Position numbers and translations under genes: made by a program. 64,000 nt of DNA, from positions 1 through 64,000 of the forward strand of contig NZ_JABMCB010000173.1 of NCBI RefSeq assembly GCF_013359935.1. The letters are read 5' to 3'. The notes below the pieces were generated by a model. That model saw nothing but the letters and a program-made list of their open reading frames with translations, was not told the origin of the DNA and ran no database searches. Of this stretch, positions 25,632-34,361 are shown piece after piece. The DNA is from Paenibacillus xylanilyticus (GTDB lineage: Bacteria; Bacillota; Bacilli; Paenibacillales; Paenibacillaceae). Each line of letters starts with the position of its first letter. Position 1 is the stretch's first letter.

Positions 25632-26426
25632 TTAACCCCCTTGCACGAACAGACGCTTGCGCGCCTGACGCCAGATCAGCATCATTGGAATGAGCAGGAT
25701 GGCAAACCAGAACACCTGAATGCCAAGGACGCTCCAAATTCCGGTGCCTTCGACTCTTCCGGTGAAGACCGAACCAGGCAAATACGTAATGGCCTGAAAA
25801 GGCAGCACTTTCATGATCGCCGCCAGCCAGCCTGGATAAAGACTGATTGGTATGATCAGACCGGAAAACAGATCCACCACAACGCGCTTCATGCGCATCA
25901 TGCCTTCATTGTTTTCCACAAAAAATGCTGCCAGTCCCGTGATGACATTAATCTGGGAGTTAATGAGGAAACTGAAGAACAGCATGACGAGAAAGCCAAT
26001 CCACGCCGAAGGCGCTGTAGGCAGCTCGACAGGGAACAACAGGATCGCAATGAGCATGCCCGGAATCATGAGAAGCAGGAAGCGGAAGATGCCTTCGCCA
26101 AGACCCTGCATCATCTTGACCATTACATAGTTAATTGGCCTGATGAACTGAATCGCGATGGAGCCGTCCCGAATGTCCGTGGCGATCTCCCGGTCCAGGT
26201 TATTAAAATAAAACGCACGTGCCATCCAGGACACCGCCACATACGTTGTCATCTGGGCGGCCGTAAAGCCTCCTATTTCTCCGCTTCCTCCGTAAATAGC
26301 CTGCCAGGTAAAGTAATACACGCCGATATTCAGCGTATATATCAAAATGCCGGAATAATAATTCACCCGGTACGCCAGCATCGTGAGAAACCGGATCCGC
26401 ATAAAATCAAGAAATGCACTATTCAT
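25632..26426 (-). CDS. ABC-2 family export permease (first)
   Basis: This 264-residue, six-helix permease related to its neighbour has TMLAYRVNYYSGILIYTLNIGVYYF at the N-terminus and DIRDGSIAIQFIRPINYVMVKM near 77-98. It starts immediately after the ATPase stop (TAGATG) and ends 4 bases before the next permease, so the three are tightly coupled. Two different permeases suggest a heterodimeric channel. Confidence 0.85.
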   Translation of the reverse strand: MNSAFLDFMRIRFLTMLAYRVNYYSGILIYTLNIGVYYFTWQAIYGGSGEIGGFTAAQMTTYVAVSWMARAFYFNNLDREIATDIRDGSIAIQFIRPINYVMVKMMQGLGEGIFRFLLLMIPGMLIAILLFPVELPTAPSAWIGFLVMLFFSFLINSQINVITGLAAFFVENNEGMMRMKRVVVDLFSGLIIPISLYPGWLAAIMKVLPFQAITYLPGSVFTGRVEGTGIWSVLGIQVFWFAILLIPMMLIWRQARKRLFVQGG

Positions 26427-27473
26427 CTAAGATGCACCTACCGTTCCGTTCCCTGCTCCCACAATCTCGGGGCGCTCGGCGGAACCGGATTGGTAAATAC
26501 TGCGTACGATCTCATCCGTATTAATCTCAATAATCTGAATATCGGTAATATCGGCTTGTCCAACGACACGTCCAAGAACATCCGACACGTTAAGTTCCAG
26601 TGGAATCCAGACGGATGCGGACAACTCGTTCTCTACAGTCCAGCGTACCGGCATGGCGGCAGTCCATTCCTGCATTTGTTTCATCGTGTGACCCGTACCG
26701 AACTTGAAGCGGATTTCCCGTTCCTTACCCCATTGGGATTTCAGGTGATCCAGACCGCCATCATAGATGATATTTCCGGCATCAAGCATAATAACTCTGG
26801 AACAGAGTGCCTCGATGTCCTGCAAATCATGAGTGGTCAGCAAAATGGTTGTTCCGTGTTCCTTATTCATGTCTTTCAGGAATTCACGAATCTCCGACTT
26901 GACGACGATATCCAGACCAATGGTTGGTTCATCCAGAAAAACAATACTTGGATTGTGCAGAAGTGCAGCAACCAGCTCACAGCGCATGCGCTGACCGAGA
27001 CTGAGTTTGCGTACCGGACGGTTTAACAAGTCCTGAAGCTGCAGCCGCTCGACCAATTCATCCAGACGTTTGCGAAAATCGGATTCATCCACACGGTATA
27101 CTTTGCGCAGCAGATGGAATGATTCAATCACACCAATGTCCCACCACAGCTGACTCCGTTGACCAAAAACAACGCCAATATTTTTAACAAACTTCTCCCG
27201 TTCCTGATGCGGAACATATCCACCAACCGATATGTGCCCTGAAGTAGGCACCAAAATGCCGGTCAACATCTTGATCGTTGTTGATTTACCGGCACCATTC
27301 TCTCCAATATATCCGCATATTTCGCCCTGCGGAATCTGAAATGAAATATCGTTCACGGCCAATACCTCCTGGTATTGACGTGCAAACAGATCCTGAAACG
27401 CGCCCTTAAGCCCACCTCGGCTTTTCTGAACGCTAAACGACTTGCGCAAATCTTTGACATCAATCGCCAGCAT
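26427..27473 (-). CDS. ABC exporter ATP-binding protein
   Basis: This 348-residue ATPase has Walker A GENGAGKSTT near 58-67, signature KLSLGQRMRCELVAALL near 155-171, Walker B SIVFLDEPTIGLD near 175-187 and the switch histidine in LLTTHDLQD. The C-terminal 100 residues form the accessory domain seen in this exporter class. It energises the two ABC-2 permeases downstream. It is the first gene of the operon and is divergent from the LCP gene. Confidence 0.92.
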   Translation of the reverse strand: MLAIDVKDLRKSFSVQKSRGGLKGAFQDLFARQYQEVLAVNDISFQIPQGEICGYIGENGAGKSTTIKMLTGILVPTSGHISVGGYVPHQEREKFVKNIGVVFGQRSQLWWDIGVIESFHLLRKVYRVDESDFRKRLDELVERLQLQDLLNRPVRKLSLGQRMRCELVAALLHNPSIVFLDEPTIGLDIVVKSEIREFLKDMNKEHGTTILLTTHDLQDIEALCSRVIMLDAGNIIYDGGLDHLKSQWGKEREIRFKFGTGHTMKQMQEWTAAMPVRWTVENELSASVWIPLELNVSDVLGRVVGQADITDIQIIEINTDEIVRSIYQSGSAERPEIVGAGNGTVGAS

Positions 27474-27685
27474 GATTATACCTCACTTGGATTTTGTTGA
27501 AATTGCTTGTAGCCCAAAAAGAAATTATAATGGTATCAGTCAAAATTCAGCAAGCTTTTAAAAATAGTTTGGAGCTGCGTCCTCTGCCTGCTTTGGAAGA
27601 GACGTGCACGGAAAGCTCCGGCTACGTTATTAAGGCAACCCGAACTCGTTTTTTTATTTTATCTCAAATACAAAGGAGAGCTAGC

Positions 27686-28729
27686 ATGACCAGAAAGACG
27701 AAGAGAACCATCTGGATTTCTCTTGCCGCCTTCGTGCTGATTGTTGGAGGCGCAGCGGCATTTTATTTCGGTTCTATTCTCAATCAGTTGAATGGCTTGC
27801 AAAAGGAAGGCGACGAATCTCCGTTCGCCAGTATCAAAAATGTTGAAAAGGTAAATACACCAGACCCTCCGAAATGGGAAGGCACTGAAACCGTAAATAT
27901 ACTGGTTATGGGTGTTGATGCGCGCGGCCTGGAAGAAGGGGAAATTCCCCGTTCCGACAGCATGATGGTCGTGTCACTCGATCCCCTCACCAAAAAAATT
28001 AATTTGTTCTCCATTCTGCGAGACACTTACGTCAATATAGACGGATACGGCAAGGAGCGGATTAACACCGCGATTACTCATGGTCCCAATGCAGCAATGC
28101 AAGCGGCTGGCGACCTGCTGGGAATCCCTGTCCAGTATTATGTGTATACCGATTTCCAGGGATTCATCAAATTGGTGGATGCCGTTGGCGGTGTGGATTT
28201 TGACGTAGAGAAGGACATGCACTATACAAGCAAGGCAGACAATAACGAGTATGATATTGATCTCAAAAAAGGTTATCAGCATCTGGATGGAGAAACAGCA
28301 CTCATGTACGTGCGTTTCCGACATGATGCGATGTCCGACTTCGCGCGTTCCGAGCGCCAGCGGGAATTCCTGAAGGCCGTAGCGGCGAAGATGCAGTCCA
28401 CGACTACGATTGCCAAGCTCCCGACCATTCTGGAACAGGTTAGCCCTTATGTGGATACCAACCTGACCCTCTCGGATATGTGGAAATTGGGCGGATTGGG
28501 ATACCAGAGCAGTATGAACGGCAGTGAGCAGATCCCGCCGATGAACATGCTGAAGGAAGAGCGGACCGCAGGTGGAGCTCAAGTCCTGACGGTCACCAAT
28601 GAAGAGAAATTGAAGCAGCATATTCAGGATATCATTCATCCACCTGCTGAACCGGAAGACAGCACGACCGGAACCGAAGATAAAACAGCAAGTGGTGAAG
28701 ACCAAACGTCGGAGCAACCGGCCCAGTAA
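27686..28729 (+). CDS. LytR-CpsA-Psr (LCP) family wall-polymer transferase
   Basis: The 347-residue LCP protein has a single N-terminal anchor helix (about 8-30). The LCP domain (about 75-240) shows NILVMGVDARG, IPRSDSMMVVSLDPLTKKINLFSILRDTYV, GKERINTAITHGPNAAMQAAGDLLGIPVQYYVYTDFQGFIKLVDAVGGVDF, and RFRHDAMSDFARSERQREF, with the arginines and aspartates that hold the polyprenyl pyrophosphate. LCP enzymes move teichoic acid or other glycopolymers from lipid carrier to peptidoglycan on the outer face. The C-terminus is a low-complexity acidic Thr/Glu tail. The ATG at 27686 follows AAAGGAGAG; the longer frame to 27494 has no ribosome site. Confidence 0.92.
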   Translation: MTRKTKRTIWISLAAFVLIVGGAAAFYFGSILNQLNGLQKEGDESPFASIKNVEKVNTPDPPKWEGTETVNILVMGVDARGLEEGEIPRSDSMMVVSLDPLTKKINLFSILRDTYVNIDGYGKERINTAITHGPNAAMQAAGDLLGIPVQYYVYTDFQGFIKLVDAVGGVDFDVEKDMHYTSKADNNEYDIDLKKGYQHLDGETALMYVRFRHDAMSDFARSERQREFLKAVAAKMQSTTTIAKLPTILEQVSPYVDTNLTLSDMWKLGGLGYQSSMNGSEQIPPMNMLKEERTAGGAQVLTVTNEEKLKQHIQDIIHPPAEPEDSTTGTEDKTASGEDQTSEQPAQ

Positions 28730-28739
28730 TGTAAATAAA

Positions 28740-28783
28740 CAGCTAGAGGGCAGCCATTTACGCTGCCCTCTAGCTGTGTTGTT
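28740..28783 (+). terminator. Terminator of the LCP gene
   Basis: A perfect 15-bp stem (28740-28754 with 28762-28776) encloses a 7-base loop and is followed by TGTTGTT, 11 bases past the stop codon. Confidence 0.85.
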
Positions 28784-28826
28784 ATGAAAATCGCAATTCA
28801 CTCCATAGCCGAAAGGAAGTAATCCC

Positions 28827-30152
28827 ATGAACTCATTTTCATCCCGTTCCCGTTCCGAAGCCTTGTATGAAGAGGCACTTGAGCATATTGTAGGTGGCGT
28901 TAATAGTCCTTCCCGCTCGTTCAAAGCCGTTGGAGGCGGTGCACCCGTATTTATGAAAAGGGCACAAGGCGCGCATTTCTGGGATGTTGACGACAACCGT
29001 TACATTGATTATCTGGCCGCGTATGGCCCAATTGTAACAGGACATGCCCATCCCCATATCACCCAGGCGATTAGTGAAGCCGCAGCAAACGGTGTTTTGT
29101 ATGGCACACCAACCGAGCTTGAAATCAAGCTGGCCAAAATGCTGAAGGAAGCCATTCCGTCCATGGACAAGGTGCGCTTCGTCAATTCCGGTACCGAGGC
29201 GGTCATGACCACGATTCGTGTGGCCCGTGCTTATACCAAACGCAACAAGATTGTAAAATTCGCCGGATGTTATCATGGTCACTCCGATCTGGTCCTTGTG
29301 GCTGCCGGTTCTGGCCCTTCCACACTCGGTATCCCGGATAGTGCAGGGATTCCAACCAGCATTGCGCATGAAGTCATCACGGTTCCTTACAATGATCTGG
29401 ATGGCCTGAAAGAGGCACTGGAGCGCTGGGGTGATGATGTTGCTGCAGTAATGGTTGAACCGATTGTCGGCAACTTCGGCATGGTCATGCCGGAGCCAGG
29501 CTTCCTGGAAGGACTCTGTGCCATGACACGGGCCAACGGCTCACTCGTCATCTATGATGAAGTCATCACGGCTTTCCGTTTCCACTACGGTTCAACACAA
29601 ACTTACGCAGGCCTTGCCAACCATGCCGAGATCGAACCGGATCTGACTGCACTAGGCAAAATCATCGGTGGTGGATTGCCAATCGGAGCCTATGGCGGGC
29701 GCAAGCATGTCATGGAACAGGTGGCTCCGCTCGGACCTGCCTATCAAGCCGGCACCATGGCTGGCAACCCTGCTTCCATCTCTGCGGGTATCGCTTGCCT
29801 GGAAGTTCTTCAGGGCGAAGGCGTGTACGAAGAAATGGAACGACTGGCCATTGATCTGACTACAGGTCTGCAGGCTTCTGCAGATCGTCATGGAATTGCG
29901 TTAACAATCAACCGGATTCGTGGTGCATTTTCCACACACTTCTGTGATCACCCGGTAACGAACTATGATGAGGCTCAGGATACGGATGGCGAACGGTTTG
30001 CCTCCTTCTTCCGTCATATGCTGAACCGCGGTATTAATCTGGCTCCATCGAAGTATGAAGCCTGGTTCCTGACGACTGCCCATACCGATGAGGATGTGCA
30101 AGCAACACTGGAAGCAGCGGAAGCGTCCTTCAAGGCCATGGCCCAGGAATAA
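28827..30152 (+). CDS. hemL: Glutamate-1-semialdehyde 2,1-aminomutase
   Basis: This 441-residue PLP enzyme converts glutamate-1-semialdehyde to 5-aminolevulinate in heme synthesis. [16 protein letters not shown] (22-37), [15 protein letters not shown] (120-134), YHGHSDLVL, and the PLP lysine Lys278 in [18 protein letters not shown] are all present. It stands alone between an LCP gene and a MocR regulator, away from the usual hemAXCDBL cluster. It could thus be the second copy that many bacilli carry (GsaB type). AAGGAAG precedes the start. Confidence 0.94.
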   Translation: MNSFSSRSRSEALYEEALEHIVGGVNSPSRSFKAVGGGAPVFMKRAQGAHFWDVDDNRYIDYLAAYGPIVTGHAHPHITQAISEAAANGVLYGTPTELEIKLAKMLKEAIPSMDKVRFVNSGTEAVMTTIRVARAYTKRNKIVKFAGCYHGHSDLVLVAAGSGPSTLGIPDSAGIPTSIAHEVITVPYNDLDGLKEALERWGDDVAAVMVEPIVGNFGMVMPEPGFLEGLCAMTRANGSLVIYDEVITAFRFHYGSTQTYAGLANHAEIEPDLTALGKIIGGGLPIGAYGGRKHVMEQVAPLGPAYQAGTMAGNPASISAGIACLEVLQGEGVYEEMERLAIDLTTGLQASADRHGIALTINRIRGAFSTHFCDHPVTNYDEAQDTDGERFASFFRHMLNRGINLAPSKYEAWFLTTAHTDEDVQATLEAAEASFKAMAQE

Positions 30153-30170
30153 GATCATAACAACACAACA

Positions 30171-30217
30171 AAGGCGTGCATACAGGCTGGATGGTCAGCT
30201 TGTGTGCACGCCTTTTA
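30171..30217. terminator. Terminator after hemL
   Basis: AAAGGCGTGC (30171-30180) pairs with GCACGCCTTT (30207-30216), extended by TACA/TGTG, and ends in TTTT. It lies between convergent hemL and the MocR gene and could serve both. Confidence 0.8.
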
Positions 30218-30231
30218 TGCTATCCGTCTAC

Positions 30232-31629
30232 TTAGAATATCTTTAGCGGTTTCCCCCTCTGCAGTTTCAATATCTCTTCTCGAATAATCTGCATCCCCTC
30301 TTCGATCCGCAGCTTCGGAACATTGGATATATTTAGCCTGAGCATTTTGTCCTGCTGCGTTCCCTCCGGAAAATATCGCTCCGTCGTGTTGGCAATAACT
30401 CCTCGTTTCTCCAGCCGGGATAAGAGCACACTCAGTGGTATATTGTCGGCCAATGGCAAAACGGTATGCTCCCCTCCTGTACGCGGTGCATTCGCAAAAG
30501 GGCCGAAGTCGGGGAATAAATCGAGCTGCTCATGAACTTTCTGCATCCGGGCAGCATAGCGGCTGCGAATGACCTTTCCGTGATGTGCAAACATGCCATT
30601 GCGTATGTAAACCTCCAATGCAGCCTGAGACAGCACGGAGGTGTCGATATCCAGCATTTTTTTATGCCCCCCGAATGAGTGGGCAAGAGGAGTGGGCAAA
30701 ACAGCGACACCAATACGCAGGCCGGGAAACAGAATTTTGGAGTAGCTTTTCAAATAGATGACCCTTCCCCCGGTATCGTAAGAAAATAACGGGTCCTGCT
30801 TCGTGTTATCCTCCAGATCGGACAAATAATCGTCCTCCACCAAGTAGACATCATATCGCTCTGCCAGCCTGATTAATCTCTTCTTCTCGGTCGCAGTCAA
30901 CGATGTTCCAAGCGGGTTGTGAAAACGCGGCATGACGTAAAAGAATTTAATGTCACCTTCACCAAATTGCTGCTCCAGTGTTTCCCAGTCCATTCCTTTC
31001 AATGTGCGTCTTACTCCAGCAATGGGTACATTCAGTCCTTCCAGTAGCGACGGCATATTGTGATAGCCTGGAAGTTCAATCAGGACCCGGCTCTTGCCAT
31101 TGGGAAATGCCATCAGGGCCAGCACAGCGAGCGCCTGCTGCACCCCGGAGGTGATAAAGAATTGCCTTGAATGGGCAAACACCTGATAATCGGCAAATTG
31201 CTTTTGCAGCAATTCAATCAGTGAAGGCAGCCCTCGCTCTGTCCCGTATAGAAATAACTCCGCCTGATTGTTCTCCATTGCCTGATCCACACAATGACGA
31301 AAATCCGAATACGGAAATACCCGCGGATCGGGAGCAGCCGAGGCGAAATCCAACGGCCCTTCCCAATCACCGTCCTCTGCGCCCACCCCGTTCTGTACAG
31401 CGTAATATCCGGATTGAGGGACAGCGTACACCAGATGTCGCTGCTCCAGCCATTCATATGCACGAATCACCGTGCTGATACTGCATTGATATTGTTTCGC
31501 CAGCACACGCACCGCAGGAAGTTTGATCCCCTTATCCATCCTTTGCCGATTACCCCGCTGCTGCAGCTGTTCGAGTATCCACTGCTTCAGCGACTCGGCA
31601 ATTATTTCATATTTTTTCATAAAGATCAT
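30232..31629 (-). CDS. MocR-type regulator (GntR HTH plus aminotransferase fold)
   Basis: This 465-residue transcription factor has a GntR winged helix at residues 10-78 (KLPAVRVLAKQYQCSISTVIRAYEWLEQ) and a class I aminotransferase-like domain from about 95. The PLP-binding Lys298 is in LKSYSKILFPGLRIG; EDDYLSDLE near 265 and NPLGTSLT near 238 also match the fold. MocR proteins use PLP or its amino-acid adduct as effector. It is divergent from an EamA exporter gene, and the shared promoter region has a palindrome and a direct repeat, so it probably controls that gene. Start is ATG after GGGAGGACAG. Confidence 0.9.
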   Translation of the reverse strand: MIFMKKYEIIAESLKQWILEQLQQRGNRQRMDKGIKLPAVRVLAKQYQCSISTVIRAYEWLEQRHLVYAVPQSGYYAVQNGVGAEDGDWEGPLDFASAAPDPRVFPYSDFRHCVDQAMENNQAELFLYGTERGLPSLIELLQKQFADYQVFAHSRQFFITSGVQQALAVLALMAFPNGKSRVLIELPGYHNMPSLLEGLNVPIAGVRRTLKGMDWETLEQQFGEGDIKFFYVMPRFHNPLGTSLTATEKKRLIRLAERYDVYLVEDDYLSDLEDNTKQDPLFSYDTGGRVIYLKSYSKILFPGLRIGVAVLPTPLAHSFGGHKKMLDIDTSVLSQAALEVYIRNGMFAHHGKVIRSRYAARMQKVHEQLDLFPDFGPFANAPRTGGEHTVLPLADNIPLSVLLSRLEKRGVIANTTERYFPEGTQQDKMLRLNISNVPKLRIEEGMQIIREEILKLQRGKPLKIF

Positions 31630-31644
31630 CTGTCCTCCCTCTCA

Positions 31645-31682
31645 ATTGTACCGGTACAGTTCATACTTTGAAGTATTGTACC
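31645..31682. promoter_or_regulatory. MocR operator region, direct repeats and palindrome
   Basis: ATTGTACC occurs at 31645-31652 and again at 31675-31682, 30 bases apart, on the same face of the helix. The first copy lies in the perfect palindrome TGTACCGGTACA (31647-31658). The second overlaps the -35 of the transporter promoter. Spaced direct repeats are the usual target of MocR dimers. Binding is inferred. Confidence 0.65.
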
Positions 31683-31704
31683 ACGGTTTACCTGGCAGTA
31701 TATT
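31676..31704 (+). promoter_or_regulatory. Promoter of the EamA transporter
   Basis: TTGTAC, 17 bases and TATATT lie on the plus strand, about 75 bases before the start codon. The -35 is shared with the second operator repeat. Confidence 0.65.
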
Positions 31705-31780
31705 GGAAAAGGACCTTACACATGAGGTAATCTTATGTTCGCCGGGTCGATCGGGATAAACGCCTAATTGGAGGAACGAC

Positions 31781-32716
31781 ATGAACAAGACACGTACCCG
31801 GGCATATGCCTATACTGCAGCCGTGATGTATGCGGCTATTATCGGTTTATCTTTTTTATTTGTAAAAATGACCGTCGATATGGCCCACCCCATGGATGTG
31901 CTGGCACATCGCTTTGCCCTGTCAACGCTCGTTGTCAGTATCCCTGTCATTCTGGGATGGATCAAAATCCGGCTTACACTGCGGGATCTATGGCGGATCA
32001 TACCGCTGGGTCTGCTCTCTCCGGTTTTATTTTTCGCCTTTCAGGCATTCGGGCTTGTATCATCCAATTCATCGGAAGCCGGTATCATTCAGGCCATGGC
32101 CCCTGTCTTCACACTCATTCTCGCTTCGATTTTCCTGAAAGAACGGACAACTGTGCTGCAAAAGCTGTTCCTGCTTCTCTCTGTTACCGGAGTCATCTTT
32201 ATCTTCGTGATGAAAGGCAGCGGAATGACTTTGGGCAACTTCAAGGGTGTTATCCTGCTGCTGCTTTCCACGATCTGTTTTGCAGGATATGGCGTGCTTG
32301 CCAGACCACTGACCCAGAAGTATAAACCGATGGAATTAACGTGGGTTACCCTGGTAGTCGGCTGCACCGTCTTTAACGCGTCCGCACTCATCCGTCATTT
32401 ATCCAGCGGTACCATCAGCGATTATGTAAAGCCCTTTGGAGACACAGCTTATCTGGGCGCATTGGTCTATCTTGCCATCCTCTCCACCATGATCTCGACC
32501 CTGCTGTCCAGTTACGCGTTAACCCATCTGGAAGCTTCGAAGATGAGTGTATTCAGCAACTTGTCCACCTTAATTTCCATCGCTGACGGCGCCTGGATAC
32601 TGCATGAACCGGTAAGTGGGTACCACTTCATCGGTGCCATCCTAATTATTGCAGGTGTGCTTGGGACTAATATGAGCGGCAGAAAACACGGGCTGGTCAG
32701 TCAGGCCAAAGCGTGA
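31781..32716 (+). CDS. EamA/DMT-family transporter
   Basis: This 311-residue protein has ten helices arranged as two EamA repeats (about 10-140 and 155-290). Typical segments are GLSFLFVKMTVDMAHPMDVLAHRFALS at 22-48 and ILASIFLKERTTVLQKL in the middle, with the second-repeat counterpart EPVSGYHFIGAILIIAGVL. Members export amino acids or metabolites. Its divergent partner is a PLP-dependent regulator, which suggests an amine or amino-acid substrate; this is inferred. TTGGAGG lies 8 bases before the ATG. Confidence 0.88.
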   Translation: MNKTRTRAYAYTAAVMYAAIIGLSFLFVKMTVDMAHPMDVLAHRFALSTLVVSIPVILGWIKIRLTLRDLWRIIPLGLLSPVLFFAFQAFGLVSSNSSEAGIIQAMAPVFTLILASIFLKERTTVLQKLFLLLSVTGVIFIFVMKGSGMTLGNFKGVILLLLSTICFAGYGVLARPLTQKYKPMELTWVTLVVGCTVFNASALIRHLSSGTISDYVKPFGDTAYLGALVYLAILSTMISTLLSSYALTHLEASKMSVFSNLSTLISIADGAWILHEPVSGYHFIGAILIIAGVLGTNMSGRKHGLVSQAKA

Positions 32717-32722
32717 TACAAT
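32694..32722 (+). promoter_or_regulatory. Promoter of the T-box-trpS transcript
   Basis: TGGTCA, 17 bases and TACAAT lie at the 3' end of the EamA gene; the -10 begins in the stop codon region. Transcription would start near 32730, just before T-box stem I. Confidence 0.5.
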
Positions 32723-32734
32723 GTGAAAAATTGT

Positions 32735-33119
32735 AAACGGACATTAGCAGCGATGATGAAGAGAAGTACATGCGGCAGGGCGCTCCAGAGAGCCGGCGGA
32801 TGGTGGGAGCCGGTGCATCAGTCGTGTGGAAATGGGCTTCGGAGTTCCGAGTTGAACTCCGTCTGTCTCCTGCAAATCAGGAACCCAGACGGTCAGTAGG
32901 CAAGGCGGCATGTTCAGCCGTTACCCATGGACAGGATATCGATTAAGGTACGACCGACTCCTGTTGGATTTCTCAACGGAAGGCCAGAAGCCTTGATCCG
33001 TATCCCTCAAGCGGGCCGCAACCAGCGGCCAATTAAGGTGGCACCGCGAAGCATTAGCTTCGTCCTTCTATTCTGTTTCCTCACCGGGAATCAGGATGAA
33101 GGACGGAGCTTTTTTTTTT
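32735..33119 (+). promoter_or_regulatory. T-box leader of trpS (tRNA-Trp sensing)
   Basis: The conserved T-box sequence AAGGTGGCACCGCG is at 33035-33048. Stem I distal motifs AGAGAGCCGG and GGTGGGAGCCGG lie near 32786-32816. A terminator follows: CTTCGTCCTTC (near 33057) pairs with GAAGGACGGAG, then a long T-run. The specifier is most likely TGG at 32833-32835, in GGAAATGGGC. It follows the GAA-like bulge and matches the trpS gene downstream. ATG in the same string is the alternative reading. Uncharged tRNA-Trp would favour the antiterminator and raise synthetase levels. Confidence 0.92.
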
Positions 33120-33227
33120 GATACTCAAACCTTGGAGCAGGCTGAAAGGGGGTGATGGTCGTGGAAGATGGCTGGTGGCGTCAGCATATAAAGATTAACC
33201 CATCACACAATCAAAGGAGAACGAACC

Positions 33228-34223
33228 ATGAACAATACAAAAGATATTATTTTAACCGGAGACCGGACGACAGGACAGCTTCATCTCGGCCATTACGTGG
33301 GCAGCCTGCGCAGCCGGGTGCAGCTGCAGAACGAATACAAGACTTATATTTTACTGGCGGATGTTCAAGCGCTAACCACGCATTATGATCAGCCGGCCCT
33401 GATTGCGGATAGTGTTCATCAAGTGACTCTCGATTATCTGGCCGTTGGTATTGATCCGGACAAGGCCACGCTGTTTATCCAATCCATGATTCCGGAGATT
33501 GCGGAACTCACTGTGATCTTCTCCATGTTTGTCACCGTGAATAGTCTTCGGCACAATCCAACCATCAAAACCGAAGCACGTGATCGGGGATATACGGATC
33601 TCTATTATGGTTTCTTGGGCTATCCGGTTAGTCAGGCTGCTGATATTGCATTCTGTAAGGCAACCCTAGTTCCGGCAGGCGAGGACCAGATACCACATAT
33701 TGAAACAGCCCGGAAGCTGGTCCGGCGATTCAACGAATTATATGCCCCGGTGCTGCCTGAACCACGCATGTTGACCGGAGACCGGCTCGGTGGACTGGAT
33801 GGCATCGGCAAAATGAGCAAAAGCATGGGCAACTCCATCTCATTACATGCGAGTCCCGAGGATGTACATGCCAAACTGACCAAAGCGAAGACCGATCCTG
33901 CCCGTATCCATCGTACCGATCCAGGTCACCCCGACATCTGCCCGGTATTTGCCTACCATCAATTATTCCGGAAGGAGCACGCAGAGGAGATTCATGCCAG
34001 CTGCAGCCAGGGTTCAATCGGATGCAGAGATTGCAAGCGGATCGCAGGCCATGCGATTAATGATCTGCTGGCACCTTTTCGTGAACGCCGCAATGCATAT
34101 GAGCAGCGAAGAGATGATGTGAAGGAAATTCTTGTCGAGGGTACCCGCCAGGCTCGCCAAGTCGCACGGGAAACGATGCTTGAAGTGCGAGAAGCCATGG
34201 GTATTCGTTATTTTGACCTCTAG
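33228..34223 (+). CDS. trpS: Tryptophanyl-tRNA synthetase
   Basis: The 331-residue class Ic synthetase attaches tryptophan to tRNA-Trp. The HIGH motif is TGQLHLGHYVG (HLGH 19-22) and the KMSKS motif is at 195-199 in GIGKMSKSMGN. Length and layout match bacterial TrpRS. An insertion with CSQGSIGCRDCKR near residues 260-272 carries three cysteines, as in the TrpRS subgroup that has a small Cys-rich loop. It is expressed behind a T-box leader. AAAGGAGAA precedes the start. Confidence 0.97.
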   Translation: MNNTKDIILTGDRTTGQLHLGHYVGSLRSRVQLQNEYKTYILLADVQALTTHYDQPALIADSVHQVTLDYLAVGIDPDKATLFIQSMIPEIAELTVIFSMFVTVNSLRHNPTIKTEARDRGYTDLYYGFLGYPVSQAADIAFCKATLVPAGEDQIPHIETARKLVRRFNELYAPVLPEPRMLTGDRLGGLDGIGKMSKSMGNSISLHASPEDVHAKLTKAKTDPARIHRTDPGHPDICPVFAYHQLFRKEHAEEIHASCSQGSIGCRDCKRIAGHAINDLLAPFRERRNAYEQRRDDVKEILVEGTRQARQVARETMLEVREAMGIRYFDL

Positions 34224-34319
34224 GTTCTAGGATGAACTATGTTGATTTAATCATCAGGATGAGTCGCCCATAATATCTGCTCAGGCTTACCTGTATGAAG
34301 CGTACAAATGACGTTAACA

Positions 34320-34361
34320 ATGCTGAGGACAGTCTATCGGGAAAAGGAGACCCCTCAGCAT
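34320..34361 (+). other. Hairpin enclosing the ribosome site of the second germination operon
   Basis: ATGCTGAGG (34320-34328) and CCTCAGCAT (34353-34361) form a perfect 9-bp inverted repeat. The right arm includes the first two bases of the start codon, and the 24-base loop holds the ribosome site AAAAGGAGA. It could limit translation until unfolded. Function is inferred. Confidence 0.5.

Noticed and set aside
25626..27026. 466-codon plus-strand frame over the ABC exporter genes
   Set aside because: Three confident minus-strand genes cover it; the composition (His, Arg, Asn rich) is typical of a shadow frame.
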